This document shows positions 16,270 to 25,860 of a stretch of DNA of 64,000 nucleotides, piece after piece. The position numbers were made by a program, and so were the translations under genes. Within the stretch, counting starts at the first letter, position 1. Every line of letters begins with the position of its first letter. The notes below the pieces were generated by a model, which was given only the letters and a program-made list of their open reading frames with translations, was not told where the DNA came from and did no database searches. The stretch lies in the NCBI RefSeq assembly GCF_001425405.1, contig NZ_LMQP01000001.1:227801-291800 (forward strand), read 5' to 3'. This stretch comes from Sphingomonas sp. Leaf412 (GTDB lineage Bacteria; Pseudomonadota; Alphaproteobacteria; Sphingomonadales; Sphingomonadaceae).

Positions 16270-18954
16270 TCAGCCTGAATTGCGCAGCGCGGTCGCGATC
16301 GCGTTGATCGACAGCAGGATCCCCTCGCCCACCCGCGCATCGTCCTCGCCCGCGCGATGGCGCTTCATCAGTTCGATCTGCAACAGGTTCAGCGGCTCGA
16401 TATAGGGCAGCCGCAACCGGATCGACGCGTCGAGCGCGGGGTGCTTCTCCAGCAGGTGCGCCTGTCCCGTCGCGTCCAGCAGCGCGTCGTGCGTCTGGCG
16501 CCAGCCGTCGCGGATGCGACCGAAGAAACGCGTGCGCAGCCCGTCGTCCCGGACCAGCCCGGCATAGCGCGCGGCGATCCCCATGTCGGATTTCGCCAGC
16601 ACCATCTCCATATTGGCGAGCGTAGCGGCGAACAACGGCCACCCCTGCGCCATCTCGCGCAACAGGCCCTTGTCCCCGAACGCCGCCATCGCCTGACCCA
16701 CGCCGTACCAGCCCGGCAGCATCACGCGCGCCTGCGCCCAGCTGAACACCCAGGGGATGGCGCGCAGATCCTCGATCGCGTCGGATTTCTTGCGGCTGGC
16801 GGGGCGGCTGCCGATCTTCAGTCCGCTGATCTCCGCGATCGGCGTCATCTCGCGGAAGAAGGTGCGGAAGCCGCCGTCGCCCCCATCCGCCGGGCCGTAG
16901 ACGAGGTCGCGATACGCGGCGAAGGCATCCGCGGACAGACGGTCCATCGCGCCCTCGAACGCCGCGCTCTCGCCGTTGGAGCGTTGCTCCGGTTCCAGCG
17001 AGGCGAGCAGGGTCGCCGACGCCATCGCCTCCAGGTTCGTGGTCGCGCTTTCCCGCGTGCCGTATTTGCCCGCGATCACCTCGCCCTGTTCGGTGATGCG
17101 GATGCGGCCCTGCACGGTGCCCCGCGGCTGCGCACGGATCGCGGCGAAGGCGGACCCGCCCCCGCGCCCCACCGCGCCGCCGCGCCCGTGGAACAATTGC
17201 ATCCCCACGCCCGCGGCGTCGAACACCGGCTTCAGCGCGGTCGACGCCTTCGACAATTGCCATGTCGAGGTCAGGTAGCCGCCGTCCTTGTTCGAATCGG
17301 AATAGCCGATCATCACTTCCTGATGCCCGCGCGCCCGCGCGATCGCGCGGATCTCGGGGATCGCGAACCATTCGGTCATGATCCCCGGCGCGGCCTCCAG
17401 ATCGCCGATCGTCTCGAACAGCGGGACCGCCATCACCGCCGCCGTCGGCGTGTCGCCCGGCCGGTACAGCCCGACTTCCTTCAGCAGCAACTGCACCTCC
17501 AGCAGGTCGCTGACCGACTGGCACATGCTGACGATATACTGCCGGATGCATCCGGGGCCGTAGGTGGCATGCGCATCCGCCGCCGCTGCCACGATGGCCA
17601 GTTCGCCGCGGGTCTCGTCCGAATAATCGGCGAAGCGGCTGGTAAGCGGGCGCGGCGTCGCCAGTTCCTGCCGCAACAGCATCACGCGCTGCCCCTCGTC
17701 CAATGCGGCGTAATCGTCCGCGACGCCCGCCACCTTCAGCATCTCCGCCACGATGCGTTCGTGCACCGCGCTGTTCTGCCGCAGGTCGAGCGTGGCGAGG
17801 TGGAAGCCGAACACCTCGACCGCGCGGATCAACCGCCCGATCGCCCCGCCGGAACCCAGCAGGCCATGCCCCTCCTGCGACAACGGCCGCGCCAGCGTGA
17901 CGAGGTCCGCGCGCAACGCGGCGGGATCGGGATAGGGCTCCCCCGTCAGCGCGCCGGGACGCGGCGCGGCATGACCCGTCAGCGTCGCATAGGTCGCCGC
18001 CGTCCGCGCGTAGATGCCCGACAGCGCACGACGATACGGCTCGTCGCTGCGGCTTTCCGCGGTATCGCCGCTCGCCGCCGCCAGCGCGGTCACCGCATCG
18101 TCGACATGCGCATGATCGGCGGAGATCGATAGTTCCGCCCCCATCGCGTGCAACTGGTCGAGGTAGAATCCCAGCGCCGCCTGCGCCGCCTTCGCCAGGG
18201 CGGTGCGCAGGCTATCGGCGGTGACGAAGGGATTGCCGTCGCGGTCGCCGCCGATCCAGCTGCCCGGGCGCAGGAACGGCGGCGTGCGCTGCCCCAGCGC
18301 CCGGTCCCAGCGTTGATAGAGCGCGGGGATGACCGGCAGGAACACGTCGCGCAGATAGCTGAGCGCGGTCTCCACCTCGTCCACCACGTACAATCGCTCG
18401 CGCCGCAGCACGCGCGTCTGCCACAGCAGCGCGACCTGCCGCACGATCGCCTCGTCCACCAGGTCGCCGTCGGGCGTCGTCGTCGCGCCCGTATCGCGCA
18501 GCGCCATCAATTGCGCGATCCGGTTGCGATGGTCGATCATCGACTTGCGCCGCACCTCGGTCGGGTGCGCGGTCAGCACCGGCGCGATCAGGGCGTGGTC
18601 GAGCAGCGCCAGCACCGCATCGCGCGAAACCCCCTCCCCCTCCAGCCGCGCCAGCGCGGCGGCCAGGTCCGCGCCCTCCTCCGCCGCGATGCCCTGCCGG
18701 TCCTCGGCCAGGTTGGCGAGCATCGAGAACAGCATGAAGCCGCGAACGAAATCCAGCGTCTCGTCCAGATCCATCTGCCCCAGCTCGGCGTCCGGCGAGG
18801 CATCGTTGCCGCGATGCCGCTCGACCGAGGCGGACCGGATCGCCTCGGTCCGCTCGTACAACCGTTCCCCGCCATAAGCGCGGATCACGTCCCCGAGCAC
18901 GCGGCCGAGGTAGCGGACATCGGGATTGTTGGCGACCGAGGGGAGATTGCTCAT
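16270..18954 (-). CDS. ppc: Phosphoenolpyruvate carboxylase
   Basis: This anaplerotic enzyme carboxylates phosphoenolpyruvate to oxaloacetate. It has 894 residues, the normal length. Diagnostic segments are VLTAHPTEVRRKS with the catalytic His, GSWIGGDRDGNPFV, VMIGYSDSNKDGGYLTS, and the glycine-rich LFHGRGGAVGRGGG. The C-terminus ends ALRNSG, matching the conserved C-terminal Asn-x-Gly. The start is set at MSNLPSVANNP (ATG 18954); an upstream ATG would add 41 residues without family character. It ends 2 bases from the convergent fusion gene. Confidence 0.97.
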   Translation of the reverse strand: MSNLPSVANNPDVRYLGRVLGDVIRAYGGERLYERTEAIRSASVERHRGNDASPDAELGQMDLDETLDFVRGFMLFSMLANLAEDRQGIAAEEGADLAAALARLEGEGVSRDAVLALLDHALIAPVLTAHPTEVRRKSMIDHRNRIAQLMALRDTGATTTPDGDLVDEAIVRQVALLWQTRVLRRERLYVVDEVETALSYLRDVFLPVIPALYQRWDRALGQRTPPFLRPGSWIGGDRDGNPFVTADSLRTALAKAAQAALGFYLDQLHAMGAELSISADHAHVDDAVTALAAASGDTAESRSDEPYRRALSGIYARTAATYATLTGHAAPRPGALTGEPYPDPAALRADLVTLARPLSQEGHGLLGSGGAIGRLIRAVEVFGFHLATLDLRQNSAVHERIVAEMLKVAGVADDYAALDEGQRVMLLRQELATPRPLTSRFADYSDETRGELAIVAAAADAHATYGPGCIRQYIVSMCQSVSDLLEVQLLLKEVGLYRPGDTPTAAVMAVPLFETIGDLEAAPGIMTEWFAIPEIRAIARARGHQEVMIGYSDSNKDGGYLTSTWQLSKASTALKPVFDAAGVGMQLFHGRGGAVGRGGGSAFAAIRAQPRGTVQGRIRITEQGEVIAGKYGTRESATTNLEAMASATLLASLEPEQRSNGESAAFEGAMDRLSADAFAAYRDLVYGPADGGDGGFRTFFREMTPIAEISGLKIGSRPASRKKSDAIEDLRAIPWVFSWAQARVMLPGWYGVGQAMAAFGDKGLLREMAQGWPLFAATLANMEMVLAKSDMGIAARYAGLVRDDGLRTRFFGRIRDGWRQTHDALLDATGQAHLLEKHPALDASIRLRLPYIEPLNLLQIELMKRHRAGEDDARVGEGILLSINAIATALRNSG

Positions 18955-19121
18955 GCCGTCATGCTGCGCTGCGGCAGGGGCGAGGTCAACCGAGGGACGG
19001 TAAGTTGGACGAGGGTGAGGGCAATGCAGCGGTTTACTGCGCGGGTGGGAGGTGGTGGCGGGGACATGACATGGCACGCTGCCGTGATGTAGGTCAGCGT
19101 TTCGAACCGTTGAGCAATTGT

Positions 19122-19175
19122 TCTCCCGCGACGGCGGGAGCCAAGACTGTGTCCCCGCCTTCGCGGGGACACAAG
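19122..19175. repeat. Paired short palindromes (CCCGCGAAGGCGGG family)
   Basis: Two small hairpins in tandem (19122-19140 and 19150-19175) have G/C-rich stems and loops CGACG or CTTCG. The second ends in ACACAAGG. The same double-hairpin unit recurs at 31450-31504, 45308-45393 and 60146-60234. The 256 bases between ppc (start 18954) and the EF-hand gene hold this element and no gene that I can support. Confidence 0.8.
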
Positions 19176-19210
19176 GAGGTGCAGGTAAGCCTTCGACCGA
19201 TTGGCTACGC

Positions 19211-19648
19211 CTACTTCCTTACCCCCGTCCCGTTCGTCGCGGGCTCCTCCGCGGGCGTCGGCAGGTCGATCTCCTGCTGCGCGCGGGCCTTCTCCCGCTC
19301 CTGGCTCGTGACGGTGCCGTCCCTGTTCTCGTCCTGCTTGTCGAACCGCGCGATCATCCACGCGCTCCATTCCTCGTTCGAGATGCCGCCGTCGCCGTTC
19401 GTGTCGATCTTCGCGAAGCGCGGGGCCAGCCGCGGGCTGATCTCGCTGCGGTCGATCCGGTCGTCCTCGTTGCGGTCCAGCCGGCGGAAGCGGCGCTCGA
19501 CCACCCCGCCGAAGTCGAGCCGCGACATCACGAAGGGCGGGGTGAAATTCTGGATCGCGGCGTTCGTCTCCGCCTTCTCCTCGGGCGAGGGACCGCATGC
19601 GGCGACCAACAACGCGGCGACGATCGCCGTTCCACCCGTCTTCGCCAC
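19211..19648 (-). CDS. EF-hand lipoprotein
   Basis: This 145-residue lipoprotein has a short signal peptide and lipobox LVAAC (Cys18). Three EF-hand loops follow: DRNEDDRIDRSE, DTNGDGGISNEE and DENRDGTVTSQE, each with Asp/Asn at positions 1, 3 and 5 and Glu at 12. It likely binds Ca2+ at the cell envelope, perhaps as a sensor or buffer. The C-terminus is a charged, Pro-containing tail. It is followed at its 3' side by a palindromic repeat. The target is unknown. Confidence 0.87.
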   Translation of the reverse strand: MAKTGGTAIVAALLVAACGPSPEEKAETNAAIQNFTPPFVMSRLDFGGVVERRFRRLDRNEDDRIDRSEISPRLAPRFAKIDTNGDGGISNEEWSAWMIARFDKQDENRDGTVTSQEREKARAQQEIDLPTPAEEPATNGTGVRK

Positions 19649-19662
19649 GAACGATTCCCCTT

Positions 19663-20283
19663 CTACGCTTCCAGCTCAACGTCCCAATAGAGCCAATCGT
19701 GCCACGTTTCGTGCAGGTAATTGGGCGGGAACCGGCGGCCGTGTTCCTGAAGGTGCCAGCTGGTCGGCCGGATCGGCTCGACGAGCAGCGGCATCCGCGC
19801 CTGCCGGGGCGTGCGCCCACCCTTCTTCAGGTTGCACGGCGCACAGGCGGTGACGACGTTCTCCCACGTCGTGCGCCCCCCCTGCGCCCGCGGCACGACG
19901 TGATCGAAGGTCAGGTCGCGCGGATGGCCGCAATATTGGCACGCGAACCGGTCGCGCAGGAACAGGTTGAAGCGCGTGAAGGCGGGGAATTGCGACGGGC
20001 GGACGAACTGTTTCAGCGCGATGACGGAGGGCAGCTTGATCGTGTGCGTCGGGCTGTGCACCTCGCGCTCGTAATGCGCGACGATGTCCACGCGGTCGAG
20101 GAACACCGCCTTCACCGCGGTCTGCCACGGCCAGATCGACAGCGGATAATAGCTCAGCGGCGTGTAGTCGGCATTCAGCACCAGCGTCGGACAGCTTTCC
20201 GGATGCCGGATCAGGTCGGGATGGAACACGCGCGCGCCCCCTGTTGCCTTCCCCGCCGCCGTGGCGCGCGGGCGTGACGCCAT
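19663..20283 (-). CDS. HNH endonuclease family protein
   Basis: The 206-residue protein has a DUF-type N-terminal half (LVLNADYTPLSYYPLSIW) and a C-terminal HNH nuclease fold: FACQYCGHPRDLTFDHVVPRAQGG with the first CxxC and catalytic His, then TWENVVTACAPCNLKKGGRTP with the second CxxC and the Asn. The pattern is that of the widespread chromosomal HNH protein of alphaproteobacteria, not a restriction enzyme beside a methylase. It ends 14 bases upstream of the EF-hand gene on the same strand. DNA cleavage or repair is likely; the substrate is unknown. Confidence 0.88.
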   Translation of the reverse strand: MASRPRATAAGKATGGARVFHPDLIRHPESCPTLVLNADYTPLSYYPLSIWPWQTAVKAVFLDRVDIVAHYEREVHSPTHTIKLPSVIALKQFVRPSQFPAFTRFNLFLRDRFACQYCGHPRDLTFDHVVPRAQGGRTTWENVVTACAPCNLKKGGRTPRQARMPLLVEPIRPTSWHLQEHGRRFPPNYLHETWHDWLYWDVELEA

Positions 20284-20508
20284 GATGACAGACGGGGAAT
20301 CGCGTGGTCAAGTCCTCCCGCGCCTCACCCTTTGCGCCCGCGGCGCAGTTCTGGCAGTAATCCGCCGTTCGCCCTCCCCCCGCTCGTGCCGGGACGGCAT
20401 CGAGCGACGCCGGAATGCCGTCTCGACCTGCGGGTGCGCGCACCTTTCGAGACGGATTGCGGCCTCGCCCGGCCTCTCGGGACGGACGGCCGACCGATCA
20501 GGACCGCC

Positions 20509-22305
20509 ATGTCGACCCATCACGCCCGCCTCGCCGCCTTGCGCGACCAATTGACCCGCAACCGGCTGGACGGCTTCGTCGTGCCTTTGACCGACGAGCA
20601 TATGAGCGAATATGTCGGCGCCTATGCACAACGGCTGGCGTGGCTGACGGGGTTCCAGGGCTCGGCCGGAACCGCCGCGGTGCTGCCCGAGGCGGCGGCG
20701 ATCTTCACCGACGGCCGCTACACCTTGCAGGTCCGCGAACAGGTGTCGGCCGACGACTGGCAGTATGTCGCGGTTCCCGACACCAGCGTCGCCGCGTGGC
20801 TGGGCACGCATGCGCCGGGCGGCGCGCGGATCGGCTACGACCCGTGGCTGCACACCCGCGCCTGGGTGGAGGAGGCGCGCCGCGCGATGGCCGCCGTCGG
20901 GGGCGAACTGGTGGCCGTGGACGCCAATCCGGTCGACGCGATCTGGCCCGACCGTCCCGCCCCGTCCGATGCGATGTTACGCGTCCAGGCCGACGCCGCC
21001 GCCGGGCGCACGTCGGCGGCCAAGCGTGGCGACGTGGCGGACTGGCTCGCGGGGATCGGCGCCGACGCCGTCGTGATCCCCGCGCTCGATTCGATCGCCT
21101 GGCTCCTGAACGTGCGCGGCAGCGACGTCGCGCGCACGCCCGTGGCGCTGTCCTACGCCGTCGTCCATGCCGACGGTACCGCGGACCTGTTCGTCGCGCC
21201 GGGCAAGGTGGACGACGCCGTCGCGCAGCATTTGGGCAATGCCGTGCGCGTCCGCGACCGCGCCGACTTCGCGCGCGCGCTGGGCGGCTTCGCGGGCCGG
21301 CGCGTCGCGATCGATCCCGCGATGGCGGTGGCCGCGATCTTCGACGCGGTGGAGGCGGGCGGCGGCACCACGCTGGCGCTGCGCGACCCGACGATCGTGG
21401 CGAAGGCGACGAAGAACGCCGCGGAGGTGGACGGTCACCGCGCCGCCTCGCTGCGCGACGGCGCCGCGCTGACCCGCTTCCTGCGCTGGATCGCGGCCGA
21501 GGCGCCGAAGGGCGGCCAGACCGAGATGTCCGCCGCGGCGCGACTGGAATCCTTCCGTGGCGAGACGGGCATGCTGCGCGACCTGTCGTTCGACGCCATC
21601 TCCGCCACCGGCGCGCACGGCGCGATCCCGCATTATCACGCGACCCCGGACAGCGACCTGGCGATCGAACCGGGCCACCTGTACCTGATCGATTCGGGCG
21701 GCCAGTACGAGGACGGGACGACCGACGTCACCCGCGTCGTGCCCATCGGCGCGCCGACGGCGGAGATGCGCGACCGCTTCACCCGCGTGTTGAGGGGCCA
21801 TATCGCGCTCGCGACCGCCGCCTTCCCGCACGGCACCACCGGGCAGCAGCTGGACGCGCTCGCCCGCCTGCCGCTGTGGCAGGCCGGGCTCGATTTCGCG
21901 CACGGCACCGGCCACGGCGTCGGCGCCTATCTGTCGGTCCACGAAGGGCCCGCGCGCATCGCCAAGCCCGGCTATCCCGGCGGCGGCCCGCAGGAGCCGC
22001 TGCGCGCGGGCATGATCCTTTCCAACGAACCGGGCTATTACAAGGCGGGCGAATACGGCATCCGGATCGAGAACCTGCTGCTGGTCGTCGAACGCGACCT
22101 GCCCGGCGGCGAAGCGACGATGCTGGCGTTCGAGACGCTGACGCTGGCGCCGATCGACCGCGACCTGATCGAGCCGGAATTGCTGAACGACGCGGAACGG
22201 GCGTGGGTCGACGCCTATCACGCGCGCGTGGCGGCGGCGCTGCGCCCGCTGCTGCCCGCCGACGACGCCGCGTGGCTCGACGGCCGGTGCGCGCCGCTGG
22301 GCTAG
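20509..22305 (+). CDS. Aminopeptidase P family (M24B) Xaa-Pro peptidase
   Basis: This 598-residue M24B metallopeptidase removes N-terminal residues before proline. Two creatinase-like N-terminal domains (about 1-300) precede the pita-bread catalytic domain. Metal ligands are visible in LIDSGGQYEDGTTDVTR (two Asp), GTGHGVGAYLSVHEGP (His), SNEPGYY (Glu) and GIRIENLL (Glu). The length equals the long three-domain bacterial/eukaryotic aminopeptidase P type. The ATG at 20509 starts MSTHHARLAALR. Its stop overlaps the end of the small gene on the other strand. The 225 bases upstream, shared with the divergent HNH gene, hold the promoters but no clear consensus. Confidence 0.93.
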   Translation: MSTHHARLAALRDQLTRNRLDGFVVPLTDEHMSEYVGAYAQRLAWLTGFQGSAGTAAVLPEAAAIFTDGRYTLQVREQVSADDWQYVAVPDTSVAAWLGTHAPGGARIGYDPWLHTRAWVEEARRAMAAVGGELVAVDANPVDAIWPDRPAPSDAMLRVQADAAAGRTSAAKRGDVADWLAGIGADAVVIPALDSIAWLLNVRGSDVARTPVALSYAVVHADGTADLFVAPGKVDDAVAQHLGNAVRVRDRADFARALGGFAGRRVAIDPAMAVAAIFDAVEAGGGTTLALRDPTIVAKATKNAAEVDGHRAASLRDGAALTRFLRWIAAEAPKGGQTEMSAAARLESFRGETGMLRDLSFDAISATGAHGAIPHYHATPDSDLAIEPGHLYLIDSGGQYEDGTTDVTRVVPIGAPTAEMRDRFTRVLRGHIALATAAFPHGTTGQQLDALARLPLWQAGLDFAHGTGHGVGAYLSVHEGPARIAKPGYPGGGPQEPLRAGMILSNEPGYYKAGEYGIRIENLLLVVERDLPGGEATMLAFETLTLAPIDRDLIEPELLNDAERAWVDAYHARVAAALRPLLPADDAAWLDGRCAPLG

Positions 22306-22445
22306 GGGGTCCGGTCCGGTGCCGGGACGTCGGGCGCCGGGGCCTCCTCGCCCCGCGCCTGCGCCTTGCGCCGCCGCAGGTTCTCCCGCAGCGCCTTCGC
22401 CAGCCGCGCCGCCCGCTGGTCCTTCGCGTCCTCGCCCGTCGCCAT
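22302..22445 (-). CDS. 47-residue conserved basic/acidic small protein
   Basis: The small frame runs ATG (22445) to TAG (22302) and encodes 47 residues: a charged amphipathic helix (KDQRAARLAKALRENLRRRK) followed by an acidic, Pro/Ala-rich tail. I recall similar tiny Arg/Lys-rich proteins in other sphingomonads, often with the same AKALRENLRRRKAQ core. It overlaps the stop of the peptidase gene by 4 bases in convergent orientation. The basic helix could bind nucleic acid or ribosomes, which is inference. Confidence 0.65.
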   Translation of the reverse strand: MATGEDAKDQRAARLAKALRENLRRRKAQARGEEAPAPDVPAPDRTP

Positions 22446-22473
22446 CCCCCGGCGCTACCCGCGGCAAGGCGCC

Positions 22474-22502
22474 TTGACAATCCGCCCCGCCTCGTCTCTT
22501 AG
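22474..22502 (+). promoter_or_regulatory. Probable sigma70-type promoter of the tRNA-Thr gene
   Basis: A perfect -35 hexamer TTGACA (22474-22479) is followed after 17 bases by a weak -10 (TCTTAG, 22497-22502). The tRNA begins 23 bases further on. The position and the consensus -35 in a G/C-rich setting make this the clearest promoter in the window. Confidence 0.65.
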
Positions 22503-22525
22503 CCCCCTTCCGTCCGCGGACGAGT

Positions 22526-22600
<75 letters not shown>

Positions 22601-22653
22601 TTTTTCGACGATAGATCCCGCCGCCCGCGGACGATCCGCAGGCGGCGGACCGG

Positions 22654-24678
22654 TTACCTCGCCGCCGCCGGTGCGGCCGTCGCGTCCAGGCCCTTCACAT
22701 GCGTCGCGCCCTTGCGCACCTGCGCGGTCGATCCCTGCAACGCGGTCCCGATCGGCTCGGCGCGCCCGCCCAGGCATCCCGCCAGGAAATTCTCCGCCAC
22801 CGCGTTGAACGCGATGTTGTTGACCGGCCGGGCGAAGCCGTGGCCTTCGTCGGGGAACACCACGTACGTCACGGGAATGTCCTTCGCCTCCATCGCGGCG
22901 ACGATCTGGTCGCTTTCCGCCACGTTTACGCGCGGATCGTTCGCGCCCTGCCCGATCAGCAGCGGCTTCCGAATCGCGGTGGCGTAGGTCAGCGGGCTGC
23001 GCTCCTTCAGCAACGCCTTGCCCGCGTCGGTGGTGGGATCGCCCATGCGCCGGTACATCTGCTGCTTGCCCGCCTCCCAATAGGGCGGGATCGTCGCCAG
23101 CAGCGTGTTGAGGTTCGACGGCCCGACGATGTCGACGCCGCACGCGAACGCGTCGGGCGTCATCGTCAGCCCTGCCAGCGTGGCGTAGCCGCCGTAGCTG
23201 CCTCCGCCGATCGCGACCGTGTCCTTGCGCGTCACGCCCTGCTTCACCGCCCAGTCGACCGCATCGAGCAGGTCGTCGTGCATCTTGCGCCCCCATTGCA
23301 GGTCGGCGGCGGAGACGAACTTCTTCCCGAACCCGGTCGATCCGCGATAATTGACGCTGAGGACGGCATAGCCGCGGTTGGCGAACCACTGGTGGTAGCT
23401 GTTGTAGCCGTACCCGTCGCGCGCCCACGGCCCGCCGTGCACCCACAGGATCATCGGCACCGGCTTGTCCGCCTTCCCGTCGCCGTTCGCGTCCGCGCCC
23501 TTGGGCAGCGTCAGGTAGCTCGGCATCGTCAAACCGTCGCGCGTCGCGATCTCGACCGGGTGCATCGCGACCAGCGGCGCGCCGACCAGCTCGGGGCGGG
23601 TGACGTACAGCTCGGTCAGCTTCTTCGCCGTGCGATCGTACAGGTATGTCGCCGACGGGCTGGTCACGCCGTCATAGGTCACCAGCCACTTGTCGTCCGC
23701 ATCGGTGCGCGACCCGACGTAGAACTGGCCCTTGCCCTGCGCCTTCAGGAAATCGAGGTCCGCCGCGACCGCAGTGCCCACCGGCTTGTATTCGTTGCGC
23801 AGGTAATAGACGCCATAGGCTTCGACCTGCCCGGTCGCGGGGTTGAACAGGCCGCCGGTGATGTCCGCCTTCGCATCCTGCCCGACGACCGTCGTCTTGC
23901 CGCTCGCGACGTCCTGCGCCACCAGCGCGGCGGTGTCGCGCCCGCGCGCATCGGCCCAGTACAGCGTCCTGCCGTCGTTGGTGAAGCCCAGCGGCGTGGT
24001 ATTGCCCGCATCCTCGTACGTCACGGTCGCGAACGGCGTGGCCTCGACCGTGGTGCCGTTCACGCGGAAATAATCGGTGCCCCCGTCGGCGCGCGTCTTT
24101 TCCGCGATGCGCACCTTCAACTGGTCGTCCGCGACGAACCCGGCATAACCGTCGTTCTGGAACACCTTCGTCAACTGCCCCGTGGTCAGGTTCAGGTCGT
24201 ACACGTCGTGCCAGCGCGGGTCGCGATTGTTCACGCCCACCAGCATCCGGTCCTTGATCGTGTGGCTGGTCCCGATCGGCATCGCGCGCGTCTTCTCGAA
24301 CGGGGTCAGCGACTTTTGCTGCGCGGTTGCGATATCGACGCCGTACAGCAGGAAATTCTCGTCCCCGCCCTTGTCCTGCACGAACAGGACCTGCCGCGAA
24401 TCCGGCGCCCAGAAGGTCTGCCGGATCGGGCGCTGCTTCTCCGCGGTCAGCGGCTTCGCGGCGGCGGGGTCGCCGACCGGCGCCACCCACACGTTCATGA
24501 CGCCGTCGCGCGGCGCGATGAAGCTGACCCACTTGCCGTCGGGCGACAGCTGCCCGCCGGTGCGCGTGGGATTGCCGAACAGCTTCGTGCGCTCGATCAG
24601 CGGCACGTCCTGCGCCGCGGCGACCCCGGTCGCGGCGGTCAGCGCCAGTGCGGCGGCGGTGGTCAGGATGCTCGTCAT
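22654..24678 (-). CDS. Secreted S9-family prolyl oligopeptidase / acyl-aminoacyl peptidase
   Basis: The 674-residue serine peptidase has a signal peptide (MTSILTTAAALALTAATGVAAAQ) and so is periplasmic or secreted. Residues about 30-400 form a beta-propeller of repeated blades (for example GGQLSPDGKWVSF). The alpha/beta-hydrolase domain holds the nucleophile in GGGSYGGYATL, the Asp in GANDPRVNVAESDQ and the His in PDEGHGFARP. It would cleave short peptides from the N-terminal side or acyl-peptides. The gene is single and minus-strand, between tRNA-Thr and a divergent small gene. Confidence 0.94.
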   Translation of the reverse strand: MTSILTTAAALALTAATGVAAAQDVPLIERTKLFGNPTRTGGQLSPDGKWVSFIAPRDGVMNVWVAPVGDPAAAKPLTAEKQRPIRQTFWAPDSRQVLFVQDKGGDENFLLYGVDIATAQQKSLTPFEKTRAMPIGTSHTIKDRMLVGVNNRDPRWHDVYDLNLTTGQLTKVFQNDGYAGFVADDQLKVRIAEKTRADGGTDYFRVNGTTVEATPFATVTYEDAGNTTPLGFTNDGRTLYWADARGRDTAALVAQDVASGKTTVVGQDAKADITGGLFNPATGQVEAYGVYYLRNEYKPVGTAVAADLDFLKAQGKGQFYVGSRTDADDKWLVTYDGVTSPSATYLYDRTAKKLTELYVTRPELVGAPLVAMHPVEIATRDGLTMPSYLTLPKGADANGDGKADKPVPMILWVHGGPWARDGYGYNSYHQWFANRGYAVLSVNYRGSTGFGKKFVSAADLQWGRKMHDDLLDAVDWAVKQGVTRKDTVAIGGGSYGGYATLAGLTMTPDAFACGVDIVGPSNLNTLLATIPPYWEAGKQQMYRRMGDPTTDAGKALLKERSPLTYATAIRKPLLIGQGANDPRVNVAESDQIVAAMEAKDIPVTYVVFPDEGHGFARPVNNIAFNAVAENFLAGCLGGRAEPIGTALQGSTAQVRKGATHVKGLDATAAPAAAR

Positions 24679-24798
24679 ATCGGAATGGCCCCTCTTCGCG
24701 TGTTAGTTACCTATAGCACCGGCGGGACACCGTCCCAATCGGAAAAGACGGAACATTGCCAGGCACCTGTCGGTTTTGTTCGATGAAGGGAGACGGTG

Positions 24799-25026
24799 AT
24801 GGAACCGGTCTTTTTCGTGCTGGCGATCATGGGCTGCGGCGACGGATCCGGACAATGCGCGGAGGCGCGGGTCGAACCCGCCCGCTACGCCACGATCCGG
24901 CAATGCCAGGCCGCGATGCCCGCCGCGCTCGGCCGCAGCACCGATTTGTCCTATCCCGTCATCAGCGCCGCGTGCCGCGGCAGCAGCGTCCGCATGGCGG
25001 CGCGCGACGATCGCCGCGCGGGATAG
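24799..25026 (+). CDS. Small Cys-rich secreted-like protein, function unknown
   Basis: The 75-residue protein has a short hydrophobic N-terminus (MEPVFFVLAIMGCGDG) and four Cys, compatible with export and disulfides. A GGGAGA ribosome site lies about 6 bases before the start. GTG 24796 and ATG 24799 are both possible; ATG is preferred. Small proteins with a repeated Cys pattern and RYATIRQCQAAMPAAL-like helix are common in sphingomonads. It is divergent from the S9 peptidase with about 120 bases between, where promoters must lie. Confidence 0.68.
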   Translation: MEPVFFVLAIMGCGDGSGQCAEARVEPARYATIRQCQAAMPAALGRSTDLSYPVISAACRGSSVRMAARDDRRAG

Positions 25027-25047
25027 GCCGTAGCGGGACCACAAGGA

Positions 25048-25806
25048 TTACGCCCGCACCGCCGTCACGAAATAATCCAGCGCGGTCGACGCGCCCAGCG
25101 CGAACCCCGTCGTCCCCAACGTCAGCCCCGTGACGTCGACGACCCGCATCCCGGCATCGACCAGCATCGCGGACAGTTCGTCCGGCGTCAGGAACCGGTC
25201 CCAGTCATGCGTCCCCGCGGGGATCGCGCCGACCCGCTCCGCCCCCTCGACCAGTGCGACGCGCGACAGCCAGGTCCGGTTGGGCGTCGACATCACCAGC
25301 AGCCCGCCCGGCGCGACCGCGGTCGCCAGCGCGCGGACGAACGCCCCCGGGTCCGCGACATGTTCCACCACCTCCATTGAACAGACGAGGTCGAACGCCT
25401 CTCCCGCGATCGCCTCCACGCCGCCGGCGCGATAGTCGATCGACAGCCCGCGCCGCGCGGCATGCGCCCGCGCCACCGCGACGCTCTCCGCCGCCGCGTC
25501 CACCGCGGTCACCGTCGCGCCCAGCCGCGCCAGCGGCTCCGCCAGCAATCCCGCGCCGCACCCCATGTCCAGCGCGCCTTTCCCGGCCAGCGGGGCGAAG
25601 CCCGCGTCGTCCAGGTCCCACTGTCGGTCCACCGCCGCGCGGATATAGGCCAGCCTTACGGGGTTCAGCCGATGGAGCATCGCCGACGATCCCGTCGGGT
25701 CCCACCATGCCGCCGCCAGCTTCCCGAAATGCGCGGCCTCGTGCGGCAGGACGGAAGCGGCGGGCGTGGGGGAGACGGTATCGGTCGTTACGGTTGCGTG
25801 CGTCAT
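25048..25806 (-). CDS. ubiG: Ubiquinone biosynthesis O-methyltransferase UbiG
   Basis: UbiG performs both O-methylations of the ubiquinone ring with SAM. The 252-residue protein begins with the family segment EAAHFGKLAAAWWDPTGSSAMLHRLNPVRLAYI, then the SAM motif I ALDMGCGAGLLAEPLARLG, and motif post-I VTAVDAAAESV. LVCSMEVVEHVADP and STPNRTWLSR follow; TPDELSAMLVDAG is also typical. It is divergent from lysC, the usual alphaproteobacterial neighbour. Confidence 0.95.
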   Translation of the reverse strand: MTHATVTTDTVSPTPAASVLPHEAAHFGKLAAAWWDPTGSSAMLHRLNPVRLAYIRAAVDRQWDLDDAGFAPLAGKGALDMGCGAGLLAEPLARLGATVTAVDAAAESVAVARAHAARRGLSIDYRAGGVEAIAGEAFDLVCSMEVVEHVADPGAFVRALATAVAPGGLLVMSTPNRTWLSRVALVEGAERVGAIPAGTHDWDRFLTPDELSAMLVDAGMRVVDVTGLTLGTTGFALGASTALDYFVTAVRA

Positions 25807-25860
25807 GGGGCGACCCTATCAGGACGCCCGTTTCCCCCCAAGCCGTGAAAGGCCGATCCC

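Noticed and set aside
19663..20283. Restriction-modification or homing HNH enzyme
   Set aside because: No methyltransferase, intron or intein context; the sequence is like a common chromosomal HNH protein.
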